From Citrobacter sedlakii NBRC 105722 (GTDB lineage: Bacteria; Pseudomonadota; Gammaproteobacteria; Enterobacterales; Enterobacteriaceae), in the NCBI RefSeq assembly GCF_000759835.1, contig NZ_BBNB01000012.1, forward strand, positions 186,001 through 250,000: 64,000 nt of DNA, written 5' to 3'. Each line of letters starts with the position of its first letter. Position 1 is the stretch's first letter. Shown one piece after another: positions 28,818-41,284 of this stretch. The position numbers and the translations under genes are program-made. Under the pieces are notes generated by a model that saw nothing but the letters and a program-made list of their open reading frames with translations, searched no databases and was not told the DNA's origin.

Positions 28818-29650
28818 TAGTGACCTACCACGCGTCGGCCAAAGCGACTTTGCAGAGTGTTAATCGAAAACAGCAGTAGCAGCGAAGCCGCGAGGATCAC
28901 CGAAGCGATCGCGCTGGCGGCGGGGTAATCAAATTCCTGCAACCGCACGAAAATCATCAGCGACGTCACTTCCGTTTTCCAGGCGATATTCCCGGCGATA
29001 AAAATCACCGCCCCGAACTCGCCGAGGCTGCGGGTAAAGGACAGGGCAACTCCCGCCACCAGCGCAGGCGACAGTTCCGGTAGCACGACTTTACGAAAAC
29101 TTTGCAGACGCGTTGCGCCCAGCGTTTCCGCCGCTTCTTCATATTCCGGGCCCAGTTCTTCCAGCACCGGCTGCACGGTGCGTACCACAAACGGAATGCT
29201 GGTAAAGGCCATCGCCACCGCAATCCCCAGCCAGGTATACGTAACTTTGATGTCGACGCTCGCCAAAAACTGGCCGTAAAAACCATTGACTGAAAACAGT
29301 GAGGCCAGCGTCAAACCTGCGACAGCGGTTGGCAAGGCGAACGGCAGATCCATCAGCGCGTCCAGCAGCGTGCGACCCGGGAAACGGTAGCGGGTTAAGA
29401 TCCACGCCATCAGCAGGCCAAATACGCCGTTAAAAATCGACGCCACGAACGCCGCCAGCAACGTCACTTTATAGGCTGCGACCACCTGTGGGTTAGTGAT
29501 GACCTCCCAGTATTGCGCCCAGCTCATCTGCGAGAGCTGCATCACCAGCGCGCTCAGCGGCAACAGCAAAATCAGGCAGACGAACAGCAGGCTGGTGCCC
29601 AGGCTTAAGGTAAAGCCCGGCAGTACGCGTCTGGAGGAGACAGCAAACAT
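28817..29650 (-). CDS. cysT: CysT (CysU), permease subunit of the sulfate/thiosulfate importer
   Basis: 277 residues, six membrane helices, EAA loop YEEAAETLGATRLQSFRKVVLP. Partner of CysW. Overlaps both neighbours by one base (TAATG), indicating coupled translation in cysPTWA. Confidence 0.97.
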   Translation of the reverse strand: MFAVSSRRVLPGFTLSLGTSLLFVCLILLLPLSALVMQLSQMSWAQYWEVITNPQVVAAYKVTLLAAFVASIFNGVFGLLMAWILTRYRFPGRTLLDALMDLPFALPTAVAGLTLASLFSVNGFYGQFLASVDIKVTYTWLGIAVAMAFTSIPFVVRTVQPVLEELGPEYEEAAETLGATRLQSFRKVVLPELSPALVAGVALSFTRSLGEFGAVIFIAGNIAWKTEVTSLMIFVRLQEFDYPAASAIASVILAASLLLLFSINTLQSRFGRRVVGH

Positions 29651-30666
29651 TACTTACGCCCCGCCGCCAGCAGTTTGTCCAGTTCGCCGCCGCTGGCGAA
29701 ATGGGTTTTCATGACATCCGGCCAGGCGCCAAACTTATCTTCCACGCGGAACAGTTCGGTCTGTGGGAATTGATCCTTCAGCTTATCCATGACTTCCGGG
29801 TTATTCACCCGGTAATAAAAACCGGTAATGATGGTCTGCGCCTGTGGGCTATACAGCCAGTTCAGGTACGCTTTCGCCGCTTTTTCCGTCCCGTTGGCTT
29901 GCACATTTTTATCGACCCACGCGACCGGGAATTCCGCCAGAATGTTGGTTTTCGGGATCACCACTTCAAAGCCCTGCGCTTCGTACTGTTTACGGATGTT
30001 GTTCACTTCGGACTCGAAGCTTATCAGCACATCGCCCAGCCCGCGTTCGGCGAACGTGGTGGTGGCGCCGCGTCCGCCGGTATCAAACACTTCGACGTTC
30101 TTCAGGAACTGAGTCATGAACTGCTCGGTTTTGGCTTTGTCGCCACCGTCAGCATTATCTGCCGCGCCCCAGGCCGCCAGATAGGTATAACGCGCGTTAC
30201 CGGAGGTTTTGGGGTTTGGGAAGATCAGCTTCACGTCGGAACGCACGAGATCGTTCCAGTCCTGAATGTTTTTCGGGTTGCCTTTACGCACCAGGAAGCC
30301 CATCGTGGAATAGAATGGCGAGCTGTTGTTCGGCAAACGGCTCTGCCAGTCCGCCGGGATCAGCTTGCCTTTATCATGCAGGATCTGCACGTCAGTGACC
30401 TGGTTATAGGTGACCACATCAGCTTTTAACCCCTGCAGAATCGCCAGCGCCTGTTTTGAAGAACCGGCATGAGACTGTTTGATGGTCAGCTTGTCGCCGC
30501 CGTTATCTTTCGCCCACTGTTGTTCAAATGGCGGGTTAAGGGCGGCAAACAGCTCACGGGAAACGTCATAGGAGCTGTTAAGCAGTTCCGTCGCCTGCGC
30601 CTGCCCGACCAGCAACAGCGACGCAACCAGCGCCAGAGAGTTCTTTTTCAGTAAGTTAACGGCCAT
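29650..30666 (-). CDS. cysP: CysP, periplasmic thiosulfate/sulfate-binding protein
   Basis: 338 residues with a signal peptide [20 protein letters not shown] ending GQAQA, then a type II solute-binding fold ([54 protein letters not shown]). It delivers thiosulfate or sulfate to CysTWA. First gene of the unit. Confidence 0.97.
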   Translation of the reverse strand: MAVNLLKKNSLALVASLLLVGQAQATELLNSSYDVSRELFAALNPPFEQQWAKDNGGDKLTIKQSHAGSSKQALAILQGLKADVVTYNQVTDVQILHDKGKLIPADWQSRLPNNSSPFYSTMGFLVRKGNPKNIQDWNDLVRSDVKLIFPNPKTSGNARYTYLAAWGAADNADGGDKAKTEQFMTQFLKNVEVFDTGGRGATTTFAERGLGDVLISFESEVNNIRKQYEAQGFEVVIPKTNILAEFPVAWVDKNVQANGTEKAAKAYLNWLYSPQAQTIITGFYYRVNNPEVMDKLKDQFPQTELFRVEDKFGAWPDVMKTHFASGGELDKLLAAGRK

Positions 30667-30780
30667 TGCGCACCCTTATAAAATTAATGACTTTCTAATA
30701 GCCATAATATTTATAACCAGTGTGAAAGGAGTAACGGTTTTATATACCGTTTGCTGATTTGAAAGTTGAAAAGGGAATAA
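30667..30780 (-). promoter_or_regulatory. cysP promoter with probable CysB region
   Basis: AT-rich 114-bp leader. Read on the minus strand it contains TATAAAACCGTTACTCC followed by TTTCACACTGGTTATAAAT and ATTATGGC, very like the CysB-protected cysP promoter described for E. coli and Salmonella. Exact -35/-10 assignment is not certain. Confidence 0.6.
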
Positions 30781-30784
30781 GAGA

Positions 30785-30809
30785 ACCCCTTCCGGTCAGC
30801 GGAAGGGGT
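30785..30809 (-). terminator. Hairpin after ucpA
   Basis: ACCCCTTCCG-GTCAG-CGGAAGGGGT, 10-bp perfect stem, followed on the minus strand by TCTCTTATT. It separates ucpA from the cysP promoter. Confidence 0.8.
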
Positions 30810-30819
30810 GTAACGTCGG

Positions 30820-31611
30820 TCAGACGCCGACGCTGACGCTTTCCGGCAGCGTGCTGCCGCCGTCAATCACGTTTTGGGTGCCCGTGAGATAGCTGGACTC
30901 GTCGGAGGCCAGGAACGCCGCCAGTTCGCCCACTTCCAGCGGACAGGCCAGACGACGCAGTGGTATCGCCTTCGCCATTTCTGTCAGCACCGATTCCGGA
31001 TCGTCCGCGTTGGACTGGCGGGCGATGCTTTCCGCCATTGGTGTACGTACGTAGCCCGGGCAAATGGCGTTCACGCGGATCCCCGATTGCGCAAATTCCA
31101 CCGCCAGCGATTTGGTCAGGCCGACAATCGCCGCCTTCGACAACGCATAAGCAGTTTCACCCGGATCGGCCACCATATCGCCGGTCACCGAAGACATCAT
31201 CACAATGCGGCCATCTTTACGTTTTACCATTTCCGGCAATACGGCTTTCGTGACGTTCCAGACGCCTTTAATGTTGACATCAATATGGAAGTCGCGATCT
31301 TCATCGCTCATCTCGAGGAAACCGCCGAGGCGACACACGCCCGCGTTGTTGACGAGGATATCGATGCGTCCTTCCACCTCTTTCGCTCGCTTGATCGCTG
31401 CGGCGACAGACGCAGGATCCGTTACATCCGCCACCACGGCTGTGCAGCGATGACCGCGTCCACCCAGTTCGTCCGCCAGCTTTTCAATCTCATCGGAGAT
31501 ATCCAGCAGGATTAAGTTCGCGCCGTGGCGAGCAAACACTCTGGCGATCCCTTCGCCAATGCCCTTCGATGCGCCCGTAATCAGTGCTGTTTTGCCCGTG
31601 AGTTTACCCAT
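30820..31611 (-). CDS. ucpA: UcpA, short-chain dehydrogenase/reductase
   Basis: 263 residues, classic SDR. NAD(P) motif TGASKGIGEG (14-23), DVTDP, NNAG, active-site Ser in MMSSVTG and Tyr-Lys in YALSKAAIVG. Matches E. coli UcpA, upstream of cysP; its physiological substrate is unknown, though a role in aldehyde (furfural) tolerance has been reported for E. coli. Confidence 0.93.
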   Translation of the reverse strand: MGKLTGKTALITGASKGIGEGIARVFARHGANLILLDISDEIEKLADELGGRGHRCTAVVADVTDPASVAAAIKRAKEVEGRIDILVNNAGVCRLGGFLEMSDEDRDFHIDVNIKGVWNVTKAVLPEMVKRKDGRIVMMSSVTGDMVADPGETAYALSKAAIVGLTKSLAVEFAQSGIRVNAICPGYVRTPMAESIARQSNADDPESVLTEMAKAIPLRRLACPLEVGELAAFLASDESSYLTGTQNVIDGGSTLPESVSVGV

Positions 31612-31736
31612 TTCAATGCTCTCCTTGTGAATATGAAGTCTTACACTCCATTAACAACGAAAATACATTAAAAACAGATAAGTGCTGAGGAACAGCTCAC
31701 TAATTAAGGTAAATCTTAGGAAAAAATGCGCCGGAA

Positions 31737-32597
31737 TCAATCCCGGAGCAGATTAATCAACTCACTGCTGCGTTCGATCATTCGTAATGACTCGACATCA
31801 TTGCGCTGTACCAACCCGACAAAGAGCAGGTCGGTGACCGAGTTCTGGGCGGTACGCGTCGACATAGATGAACTGCGCCATGCCTTCTCACTCGAAACCG
31901 TGTCCAGCGTGTAATGCGCCAGCCGGCGCAGCGGGGAATCAGCAAGCGAAGTAATGGCAATCACCGTCGCCCCCCGTTCGCGCGCCGCTTGCGCGCACAG
32001 TACGATCTCCTTTTTGGCGCCGCTGTAGGAGATCGCCAGTTGCACATCGCCCTTCTGCAACGCCTGCGCAACCGTCACCTGCACATGCGTATCCGCTTCA
32101 CAGGCCACGCGATAGCCAATCTTCATCAGTTTAAACGACAGATCGCGTCCCACCAGCGCCGACCCGCCCAGTCCGGTTATCTGAATAAACCCGGCGCGAC
32201 TGATGGTTTCAATCACCTGTTTCAGCCGGACGAAATCCATCAGGCCACTGGTCTCTTCCAGGGCGGATAATTTTTCGCGATTCAGCTTACGGGCAATGAC
32301 CTCCAGGCTGTCTTCGCTGGTGATTGAGCTGTGCAGATGTAGCGCTTTATCCTGCTTTTTTTCGCGCCTGGCGCTGTTTTCTTCAATCAGCGCCATTCGT
32401 AATTCAGTAAACCCCTTCGCCCCCAGCTTTTGGGCAAATTTGACAATACTCGACTGGCTAACCTGCAACTGCTTCGCGAGCTGACGGGAGGAGACGGTTT
32501 TTAGCTCGTTGAGATGAGCCAACAGAAATTCAGCGATTTTGCGTTCATTGTCGGTAAATTCTGCTTCAGCGCTGCGTATTTTCGCCAGAAAAAACAT
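31737..32597 (-). CDS. murR: MurR, RpiR-family repressor of MurNAc catabolism
   Basis: 286 residues. N-terminal RpiR helix-turn-helix ([23 protein letters not shown]), C-terminal SIS domain ([54 protein letters not shown]) that binds MurNAc-6-phosphate in E. coli MurR. Divergent from murP. The usual target murQ is missing here, but the SIS and DNA-binding segments look intact. Confidence 0.94.
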   Translation of the reverse strand: MFFLAKIRSAEAEFTDNERKIAEFLLAHLNELKTVSSRQLAKQLQVSQSSIVKFAQKLGAKGFTELRMALIEENSARREKKQDKALHLHSSITSEDSLEVIARKLNREKLSALEETSGLMDFVRLKQVIETISRAGFIQITGLGGSALVGRDLSFKLMKIGYRVACEADTHVQVTVAQALQKGDVQLAISYSGAKKEIVLCAQAARERGATVIAITSLADSPLRRLAHYTLDTVSSEKAWRSSSMSTRTAQNSVTDLLFVGLVQRNDVESLRMIERSSELINLLRD

Positions 32598-32711
32598 GTC
32601 GTCTTACTCTCCCCTGTTAACGGATTTCTCAATTCTACCGCCTGCCCGGCAGGATACCCGATTGTTTACCAGAGTATGACTACCCTCACATTCTTCACAC
32701 GGTAATTCAAC

Positions 32712-32752
32712 GATTCCATTGCGATGTAAAACAGAGAATATATGATTCCATT
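32712..32752. promoter_or_regulatory. Direct repeats in the murR-murP gap, candidate MurR operator
   Basis: GATTCCATT occurs at 32712-32720 and again at 32744-32752, 32 bp apart (three helical turns). The 257-bp gap holds no other gene; the second repeat is about 100 bases upstream of murP. Confidence 0.45.
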
Positions 32753-32854
32753 CATTTTCCATAGTAGCAGCCCCGTTAAGCTGTAAAGTTTGTGGCGCTC
32801 TCGACAAAATGGCGGCGGTAGCATTCACCCGGGACCGGAGAAGGAATAAAGCGA

Positions 32855-34288
32855 ATGGCAAAAGAAATCAGCGTTGATCTCCTGCAGGCAATCCTCTCCC
32901 GGGTTGGCGGAGCGGAAAACATTGCCCGGTGCGGAAACTGCATGACGCGTTTACGCCTGACGGTACATGACAGTCGTCTGGTTGACGCCAGCATCAAAAC
33001 GCTGGAAGGCATTAAAGGCGTGGTGCTGTCGGATAATCAGGTTCAGGTCATTTTTGGCCCCGGCAAAGCGCAGCGGGCAGCGGATGCCATGAATGCCCTC
33101 CTTGAATACAGCGGCCCTGCCGTTACGGCTGGCGCGGCGGAGATTGCCGCAAACACCAAAAAGCAGATCAAAGCGAAACAGACCTCCGGCATTCAGCAGT
33201 TCCTCGCCAGGTTTGCCACCATCTTTACGCCGCTGATCCCCGGTTTTATTGCCGCAGGCCTGCTGCTGGGGATTGCCACACTTCTTGCTACGGTGCTGCA
33301 CGTGCCGGCAGATGCGCAGGGCGCCTTGCCCGACGCGCTGAACTTTATGAAGGTCTTCAGTAAAGGACTTTTCACCTTCCTGGTGATCCTGATTGGCTAT
33401 AACGCCGCACAGGCCTTTGGTGGAACGGGCGTAAACGGCGCCATCATCGCCTCACTGTTTCTGCTCGGCTATAACCCCGCCGCGACCACCGGTTATTACG
33501 CAGGCATTGAGGATTTCTTTGGCCTGACAATCGATCCTCGCGGGAACATAATCGGCGTACTGATTGCGGCATGGGCAAGTGCGCGAATTGAGAACGTCAT
33601 TCGCCGCTTTATGCCGGACGATCTCGATATGCTTCTGACCGCCACGCTGACCTTACTGGTCACCGCCGCGCTGGCCTACCTGGTGATTATGCCGCTCGGC
33701 GGCTGGCTGTTCGAAGGAATGTCCTGGCTGTTTATCCACCTCAACAGTAACCCGTTAGGCTGCGCCGTGCTGGCGGGGCTGTTTCTGGTTGCGGTGGTGT
33801 TTGGCGTCCATCAGGGGTTTATTCCGGTTTATCTGGCGTTAATGAGCAGCCAGGGGTTCAACAGCCTGTTCCCTATCCTTTCTATGGCGGGCGCGGGTCA
33901 GGTCGGCGCGGCGCTGGCGCTCTACTGGCGCGCGGAAAAACACAGCGCCATCCGCAGCCAGATCCGCGGAGCGATAATCCCCGGGCTGCTCGGCGTCGGT
34001 GAGCCGCTTATTTACGGCGTGACGCTGCCGCGAATGAAACCGTTTATTTCCGCCTGTCTGGGCGGCGCCGCAGGCGGGCTGTTTATCGGTCTGGTGGCCT
34101 GGTCAGGTTTGCCTATGGGGCTGAACAGCGCATTCGGTCCGTCAGGGCTGGTGGCCTTGCCTTTAATGACCTCTGCGCAAGGGATCCTGCCAGCCATGGC
34201 GGTGTACGCCGGGGGGATGCTGGTGGCTTACGTTGGCGGCTTTATTTTTACCGCGCTGTTTGGCTGCCGTAATGTCAATCTGGACTAA
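32855..34288 (+). CDS. murP: MurP, PTS EIIBC permease for N-acetylmuramic acid
   Basis: 477 residues. EIIB domain with Cys29 in [12 protein letters not shown], then a linker and a ten-helix EIIC domain ([61 protein letters not shown]). It imports MurNAc as MurNAc-6-phosphate and, having no EIIA, takes phosphate from EIIA-Glc (crr, 17.8 kb). murQ, which should precede it and cleave the product, is absent. Confidence 0.95.
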   Translation: MAKEISVDLLQAILSRVGGAENIARCGNCMTRLRLTVHDSRLVDASIKTLEGIKGVVLSDNQVQVIFGPGKAQRAADAMNALLEYSGPAVTAGAAEIAANTKKQIKAKQTSGIQQFLARFATIFTPLIPGFIAAGLLLGIATLLATVLHVPADAQGALPDALNFMKVFSKGLFTFLVILIGYNAAQAFGGTGVNGAIIASLFLLGYNPAATTGYYAGIEDFFGLTIDPRGNIIGVLIAAWASARIENVIRRFMPDDLDMLLTATLTLLVTAALAYLVIMPLGGWLFEGMSWLFIHLNSNPLGCAVLAGLFLVAVVFGVHQGFIPVYLALMSSQGFNSLFPILSMAGAGQVGAALALYWRAEKHSAIRSQIRGAIIPGLLGVGEPLIYGVTLPRMKPFISACLGGAAGGLFIGLVAWSGLPMGLNSAFGPSGLVALPLMTSAQGILPAMAVYAGGMLVAYVGGFIFTALFGCRNVNLD

Positions 34289-34291
34289 ATT

Positions 34292-35590
34292 ATGCGTAAA
34301 CGTTTTCTGCTTATGTCCGCGCTGGCCCTGAGTTTTAGCCTTAGCGCAACCCCATTTCCGGTCCTTACGGAAAGTACGCCTGAAAAAGTCGGAATGGATA
34401 CTGAACGTCTGAACAGGCTGGATAACTGGATAGCGCAACAGGTGGCGGCAGGCTATCCCGGGGTGAACCTGCTCATCGTGAAAGACAACCATATTGTCTA
34501 TCGCAAGGCGTGGGGCGACGCCAAAAAATACGACGGTCATGTTCTGATGCCTCAGCCTATCAGGGCGACCACGGATACCCTGTACGACCTCGCCTCCAAC
34601 ACCAAAATGTACGCCACTAACTTTGCGCTGCAAAAGCTGATGTCAGAGGGCAAACTGCATCCGGACGATCTCGTCTCGACATACATTCCTGGTTTTGCCG
34701 ATGCGCCAGAAGATGTGATTAAAGGGAAGAATGCGTTACGGATTGCGGACCTGCTGCATCACACCGGCGGCTTCCCTGCTGACCCGCAGTATCCAAACCA
34801 GGCCGTCGCCGGGAAACTGTACTCGCAGGATAAGGCCACGACGCTGGCGATGATCAAACGTACACCGCTGGAATACCGCCCCGGCACGAAGCATATTTAC
34901 AGCGACGTCGACTATATGTTGTTGGGCTTTATCGTCGAGTCCATCACCGACCAGCCTCTCGACCACTATGTCGAAAACGCCATTTATCGTCCGCTGGGTT
35001 TAAGCCATACGGTGTTTAATCCCCTTCAGAAAGGCTTTCGTCCACCGCAGATCGCCGCGACGGAGCTGAACGGCAACACCCGTGATGGCGTGATTCATTT
35101 CCCGCACATTCGCACCACGACGTTATGGGGCGAAGTGCACGATGAAAAAGCCTACTACTCGATGGGAGGGGTCTCCGGCCACGCGGGACTGTTTTCCACC
35201 ACCGGCGATCTCGCCGTACTGATGCAAACCATGCTCAACGGCGGCGGCTACGGCAACGTCAGATTGTTCAGCCCGGAGACGGTGAAAATGTTTACCCAAC
35301 GCTCGGCGCAGGACGCCACGTTCGGCCTGGGCTGGCGGGTTAACGGGAATGCCAGCATGACGCCAACATTTGGCGCGTTGGCCAGTGCGCAGGCCTACGG
35401 TCACACAGGCTGGACGGGGACGCTTACCGTTATCGATCCGGTAAACCATCTGGCCATTGTGATGTTGAGCAATAAACCTCATTCACCGGTTGCCGATCCC
35501 CAAACGAATCCGAACCTGTTCAAGAGTGGACTGCTGCCGATGGCGACATATGGGTGGGTAGTGGATCAGGTCTACGCGGCGATAAAATGA
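34292..35590 (+). CDS. yfeW: YfeW (PBP4B), penicillin-binding-type D-alanyl-D-alanine carboxypeptidase
   Basis: 432 residues, signal peptide MRKRFLLMSALALSFSLSAT, then a serine beta-lactamase/class C fold. Catalytic SXXK in DLASNTKMYATN (near 110), the Tyr motif YSDVDYMLLG, and a HTG-type triad in YGHTGWTGTL. Matches E. coli YfeW, a weak DD-carboxypeptidase. ATG lies 3 bases after the murP stop, so it is cotranscribed and linked to peptidoglycan recycling. Confidence 0.92.
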   Translation: MRKRFLLMSALALSFSLSATPFPVLTESTPEKVGMDTERLNRLDNWIAQQVAAGYPGVNLLIVKDNHIVYRKAWGDAKKYDGHVLMPQPIRATTDTLYDLASNTKMYATNFALQKLMSEGKLHPDDLVSTYIPGFADAPEDVIKGKNALRIADLLHHTGGFPADPQYPNQAVAGKLYSQDKATTLAMIKRTPLEYRPGTKHIYSDVDYMLLGFIVESITDQPLDHYVENAIYRPLGLSHTVFNPLQKGFRPPQIAATELNGNTRDGVIHFPHIRTTTLWGEVHDEKAYYSMGGVSGHAGLFSTTGDLAVLMQTMLNGGGYGNVRLFSPETVKMFTQRSAQDATFGLGWRVNGNASMTPTFGALASAQAYGHTGWTGTLTVIDPVNHLAIVMLSNKPHSPVADPQTNPNLFKSGLLPMATYGWVVDQVYAAIK

Positions 35591-35597
35591 CCGCATC

Positions 35598-35635
35598 GTG
35601 CCGGATAAGGGTTCAAACAACGCCTTATCCGGCAC
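35598..35635. repeat. REP palindrome after yfeW
   Basis: GTGCCGGATAAGG (35598-35610) pairs with CCTTATCCGGCAC (35623-35635). A second smaller palindrome CCTGAT...ATCAGG spans 35642-35665. Both are in the gap between convergent yfeW and yfeX. Confidence 0.85.
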
Positions 35636-35681
35636 GGCTTTCCTGATGGCGTTACGCTTATCAGGTTACAGGTTGATTCGC

Positions 35682-36581
35682 TTACAGCGCCAGCAGGCGA
35701 TCCCGTGATGGGGCAAAGTAATAGCCGCCAGTCACCGGTTTGGTGAAGCGCAGCATCGCGTCACGTTTACCGTCGGTGTCACCGAACATGCTCAGCAACT
35801 GCTGCTCAATGTTATGCAGACGCGCGCAGTAAGCGCAGAAGTACAGGCCATGAGTGCCGCTCGCGGTGCCGTAAGGCAGACTCTGGCGAACAATTTTCAG
35901 CCCTTTACCGTCTTCTTTAAGATCGACACGGCTCAGATGAGAGGTCGCCGGACGCGCGTCGCCGTCGATCTCTTCATTCGCGTCTTTCGTGCGGCCAATC
36001 ATCATTTCCTGATCGTGAACGCTCATGCGGTTGAGCTGCTTCAGGTTATGTTCCCAACGCTGAACGAACACATAGCTGCCGCCTGCATCCACACCGTCTT
36101 TAATGACCGCCACTTCACGACGCGTTTCTTCACCCGCCGGGTTTTCGGTACCGTCAACAAAACCACTGAGATCGCGCTCCTCCACCCAGCGGAAGCCATG
36201 GATTTCTTCCTGAACGTCAACGCAGTCGCCAAAGGCCTCCATCGCCGCCTGGGCTACGGAGAAATTCACATCGTGACGCAGGGAAAGAATGTGGATCAGG
36301 ACGTCATACTGGGTGGCCGGTGCGAGTCCCTTACCGTAAGGGATGAAATTTTTCAGCTCTTCGGCCCCGACGCCGCCGCTCAGCGCACGCCAGGTGTCGT
36401 GTCCAAAAGCCACGACCGCGCCCAGATGCGCCTCGGGAAATTTCGCTTCAAACGTCGCCAGCTTATCGGCGAAGACTTTGCTGGCGCTGCGCAGTGCGTC
36501 AACGTCGCCTTTAACATTCGCTTCAATCCAAATCGCGGCGCGGCAATGTTCTGGCAAAATGCCACTCTGAACCTGAGACAT
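35682..36581 (-). CDS. yfeX: YfeX, DyP-type haem peroxidase
   Basis: 299 residues starting [16 protein letters not shown] at ATG 36581; the ATG three bases upstream is too close to GGAGG (36586-36590). Dye-decolourising peroxidase fold with the GXXDG motif in [12 protein letters not shown], proximal His in QNNLKQL-type segment and conserved Arg. Reported to act on porphyrinogens or haem in E. coli; the physiological role is debated. Upstream terminator suggests it is its own unit. Confidence 0.93.
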   Translation of the reverse strand: MSQVQSGILPEHCRAAIWIEANVKGDVDALRSASKVFADKLATFEAKFPEAHLGAVVAFGHDTWRALSGGVGAEELKNFIPYGKGLAPATQYDVLIHILSLRHDVNFSVAQAAMEAFGDCVDVQEEIHGFRWVEERDLSGFVDGTENPAGEETRREVAVIKDGVDAGGSYVFVQRWEHNLKQLNRMSVHDQEMMIGRTKDANEEIDGDARPATSHLSRVDLKEDGKGLKIVRQSLPYGTASGTHGLYFCAYCARLHNIEQQLLSMFGDTDGKRDAMLRFTKPVTGGYYFAPSRDRLLAL

Positions 36582-36601
36582 CATTCCTCCTGGAAAATGA
36601 G

Positions 36602-36623
36602 AATGCCACGCGGTCGTGGCATT
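36602..36623 (-). terminator. Hairpin after yfeY
   Basis: AATGCCACG-CGGT-CGTGGCATT with perfect 9-bp arms, followed on the minus strand by CTCATTTTCC; lies between yfeY and yfeX. Confidence 0.75.
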
Positions 36624-36676
36624 GATGGAGGCTATTTTACCCTGTTTTTACGCGCAGCGGTTTGTTCAGACGCAAA

Positions 36677-37252
36677 TTAACGACGCCAGATTATCTTGCT
36701 GACTTTCCATTCTTTAAGCGTGTCATCAGACGGCATTAAGCCTTCCGGCCCATGCCATTCGCCGGAAAAGAGATAGCTAATATGCTGACTGCCTTGCGCT
36801 TTACACTCCACCGCGACGCGGTCGTCATCAGTGGCTGGCTGGCAGTTGCCAAAGGCTTTGCTGTAGAGATCGCTAAACGGCGTGCCCACGTCGACCCCGG
36901 CTTCGGAAGGAATGTCGCTGTCGAGAACATCGATGCGGCTAAGGGTGCCTTGTTCGCCATTAATGACCATCGCCACCTTGTCGTCCTTCATGGCTTCAAA
37001 AAAGCGCACGACGTTGCCGTTGGCGATTTTCATTCCGCTGCGCAGGCGATAATCCCCGTCCAGCGCGTCGGCTATCGCCTGTTCATTAAGCGGCGTGGCG
37101 GCAGTTAATGCGCCAACGCCCTGCTCGGTCACCTCCGTCGAGGAGCCAAACCAGTTCCACGGATTCGCCGCAGACCAGTTTACGGACGAGAGCGTCGAAC
37201 ACCCGGTCAGCGCCAGCGGCATCGCACATAACATCAAACGCAGCGATTTCAT
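36677..37252 (-). CDS. yfeY: YfeY, lipoprotein of unknown function
   Basis: 191 residues from ATG 37252 (MKSLRLMLCAMPLALTGCST); a longer frame adds 8 residues. Lipobox LTGC with acylated Cys18. Conserved SSVNWSAANPWNWFGSS and IISIWRR-like end as in E. coli YfeY (DUF1131). Probably in the outer or inner envelope layer; function unknown. Confidence 0.9.
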   Translation of the reverse strand: MKSLRLMLCAMPLALTGCSTLSSVNWSAANPWNWFGSSTEVTEQGVGALTAATPLNEQAIADALDGDYRLRSGMKIANGNVVRFFEAMKDDKVAMVINGEQGTLSRIDVLDSDIPSEAGVDVGTPFSDLYSKAFGNCQPATDDDRVAVECKAQGSQHISYLFSGEWHGPEGLMPSDDTLKEWKVSKIIWRR

Positions 37253-37311
37253 CACACTTCCTTCTTTATTCATCATCGTTGCTTGGAGTCCCGGTTCGCC
37301 AAAAAGTGCCG

Positions 37312-37761
37312 TTATTCTTTTTCAAGGGTGAAGCAGGCGCGTAACCGACGATGGGAGATCAGCCAGATCAACGCCACGACATCCGCCACCACCAGCGCCA
37401 GACTGACGCCGTTAACCGCTTCCCCTTGCAGCCATAGCACAAGCTGCCAGCCCAGCAGTACCGCCTGCGCCAGGACCAGTGCCGCGTAAAGCCCTCGCCA
37501 GATCGCAGGAAAAGCGTAGCGCCGCCCGCTAAGAAGGAAAGCCAGCACCGCCGGGACGCCAGGCAGCAATCCAAGCCAGAAATTATCGTGATCGGGATAA
37601 AACAAATTCAGCAGCGTATTGCCCTGTTCCCGGGAGGAACCGGCAATCACAAACAGCACCCAGGTTCGGGCCTGCAGCAACAATACCAGCCAGAACAGCG
37701 CAGGCAGGCGCAAATGGCCATGCGCGTCGTAATCAGCAGGATGAAACTCAGTATTCTTCAT
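37312..37761 (-). CDS. yfeZ: YfeZ, inner-membrane protein
   Basis: 149 residues with three to four hydrophobic segments ([54 protein letters not shown]), ending [15 protein letters not shown]. Matches E. coli YfeZ (DUF2919). Its start overlaps the ypeA end by 14 bases. No known function. Confidence 0.88.
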   Translation of the reverse strand: MKNTEFHPADYDAHGHLRLPALFWLVLLLQARTWVLFVIAGSSREQGNTLLNLFYPDHDNFWLGLLPGVPAVLAFLLSGRRYAFPAIWRGLYAALVLAQAVLLGWQLVLWLQGEAVNGVSLALVVADVVALIWLISHRRLRACFTLEKE

Positions 37762-38173
37762 CTTCGATCAGGCGCTTGCCCAAACAGAGCACGTCCGCAT
37801 GTTCATAGCCCAGCCGTTCATACATGCCGAGCACCACGTCGTTATCCTCGCGCACCATGATCTGCACCTTTGGACAACCACGCGCAATGAGCTTCTTTTC
37901 CAGCCGGTTGAGCAGCGCGTTGGCGATACCACGTCCCCGGAACTCCGGGTGCACGCCAAGATAATAAGCGGATCCGCGATGGCCGTCGTATCCCCCCATC
38001 ACCGTCCCGACCACCTCGCCGCTGACTTCAGCCACGAGGAACAGGCTGACATCATGATTGAGCTTACGCTCAATATCCATTTCAGGATCGTTCCACGGAC
38101 GCAGCAGATCGCAGCGCTCCCAAAGGGTGATCACCTCTTCGAAATCTTCCTGGCGAAAAACGCGTATCTCCAT
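37748..38173 (-). CDS. ypeA: YpeA, GNAT-family acetyltransferase
   Basis: 141 residues from ATG 38173 ([20 protein letters not shown]); the longer in-frame extension overlaps the promoter gap and is not used. Acetyl-CoA site [18 protein letters not shown]. Matches E. coli YpeA. The acceptor is not known. Cotranscribed with yfeZ and yfeY by overlap and spacing. Confidence 0.9.
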   Translation of the reverse strand: MEIRVFRQEDFEEVITLWERCDLLRPWNDPEMDIERKLNHDVSLFLVAEVSGEVVGTVMGGYDGHRGSAYYLGVHPEFRGRGIANALLNRLEKKLIARGCPKVQIMVREDNDVVLGMYERLGYEHADVLCLGKRLIEDEEY

Positions 38174-38386
38174 GGTATTTGCCGCCTTTTCGGGTCTAAA
38201 AACCAAGATTATGGCGCAAAGCGTTAATTCAGCCAATATCTGACGCGAAGCGGTGAAAAAAATGGCATAATAGCGAGCTGTCATGTATTGAAATGAAAAG
38301 TAAAACAATTCTCAACATCAACAGTCGTAACGGATTACGCGATACGATATAACATCTGGATTAAATATTTTTACAACTCAGGCCGT

Positions 38387-40158
<1,772 letters not shown>

Positions 40159-40162
40159 GTCG

Positions 40163-40201
40163 CGCCGCTTCGCAGGCTGGATAAGCGGCGCGCCATGCGG
40201 C
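40163..40201. repeat. REP-like palindrome between hemF and eutR
   Basis: CGCCGCTT and AAGCGGCG arms around GCAGGCTGGAT, then GCGCCATGCGGCA; a degenerate REP in the gap of convergent genes. Confidence 0.65.
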
Positions 40202-40222
40202 AATCACGCAGCCGCCATTGCC

Positions 40223-41275
40223 TCACATCCACTGGCGCATTCGTTGATGTAACGTCGACGACGGCTTCTCGGCAAACAGCTGCTGGTAGTCGGTGGCGAA
40301 CTGGCCCAAGTGCCAGAATCCCCACTGCATCGCGGCGTCCTTGACCGTGGCGCTTTGCGACCACGGACTGATCAGTTCGCGGCGCACCGCGTTCAGGCGG
40401 ATCCTTTTCAACCACGCGTTTGGGCCAATCCCCAAAATAGCGTGAAACGCATTCTGCAACGTGCGACGGCTGACGTGCAGTTGATTGCACAGATCCAGCA
40501 CCGTCAGCGGCTCAGACATGTTTTCCAGCACATACTCCCGCGCCCGCGACAGCAGCCTGCGGTAGCCCTGATGGCTAACGCTTTCCGCCGTATGAATTGG
40601 CTGCGCCTCTTCCAGCATCGTCCCCATCGCCATTAGCAGGTTATCGCCAAGCACTTTTCGTACAGCGGGCTGATGGAGATTCTCCGGACTCTCGCTAAAC
40701 GTCGCCAGCGCCTGCTGAACAAAGCCCCACAGCGCCGCTTTGTGCTGCTCTTTGACCTCCAGCGCCGCCTGGCTGCGCAGCATATGTAGCACCCGCTCCG
40801 GGTTATGTAAAAAATTGGCCTGCCGGGAGATCACATCTTCCGAAATCACCACCCCAAGAATGGTGTAATCGTCCGGGGTACTCAGTTCAAACTCGGTACC
40901 ACCCGGCCGGGTCGCAATCTCCGCGCTGCCGAGGCACTGGCTGCCAATAAACCCCTGCTCGCCGCGCGTCGCCGGAATACCAAACCAGAAAGAGTTCGGC
41001 CAGACCAGACATGACTGGCGCAGCGCCAGTCCGGTGTATTCACGGAACACCTGAATATCATCGAGCAGGATTTCCGTGAACTCGCCATGAAATTTGCCGG
41101 GATGCAGTTGATCGTAAATCTGCTGCCAGGCGGTAATGGTCAGGGCGTGCTCATACACGTCCGTGGTTCGCCGCTGGTGAACGTTGTCCACTTCCACCTT
41201 CGGCGTCAGTTTTACGTCTTCGGGTAATGCTTCATGATAAAGATGGTGCAAGTTAGCTGTACGGGTCTTTTTCAT
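40223..41275 (-). CDS. eutR: EutR, AraC-family activator of eut
   Basis: 350 residues. C-terminal AraC DNA-binding domain with two helix-turn-helices ([21 protein letters not shown] and [20 protein letters not shown], matching the AraC signature). In Salmonella it activates the eut promoter when ethanolamine and adenosylcobalamin are both present. Last gene of the locus; its own weak promoter is likely. Confidence 0.96.
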   Translation of the reverse strand: MKKTRTANLHHLYHEALPEDVKLTPKVEVDNVHQRRTTDVYEHALTITAWQQIYDQLHPGKFHGEFTEILLDDIQVFREYTGLALRQSCLVWPNSFWFGIPATRGEQGFIGSQCLGSAEIATRPGGTEFELSTPDDYTILGVVISEDVISRQANFLHNPERVLHMLRSQAALEVKEQHKAALWGFVQQALATFSESPENLHQPAVRKVLGDNLLMAMGTMLEEAQPIHTAESVSHQGYRRLLSRAREYVLENMSEPLTVLDLCNQLHVSRRTLQNAFHAILGIGPNAWLKRIRLNAVRRELISPWSQSATVKDAAMQWGFWHLGQFATDYQQLFAEKPSSTLHQRMRQWM

Positions 41276-41284
41276 GATCTTTAT

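Noticed and set aside
32604-32762. 52-codon frame MENEWNHIFSVLHRNGIVEL with a CxxC on the minus strand before murR
   Set aside because: No convincing RBS, lies across the candidate operator repeats, and no family known to me; kept only as a possibility.
35814-36680. 288-codon frame antisense to yfeX
   Set aside because: Shadow of yfeX; no RBS and no recognisable domain.
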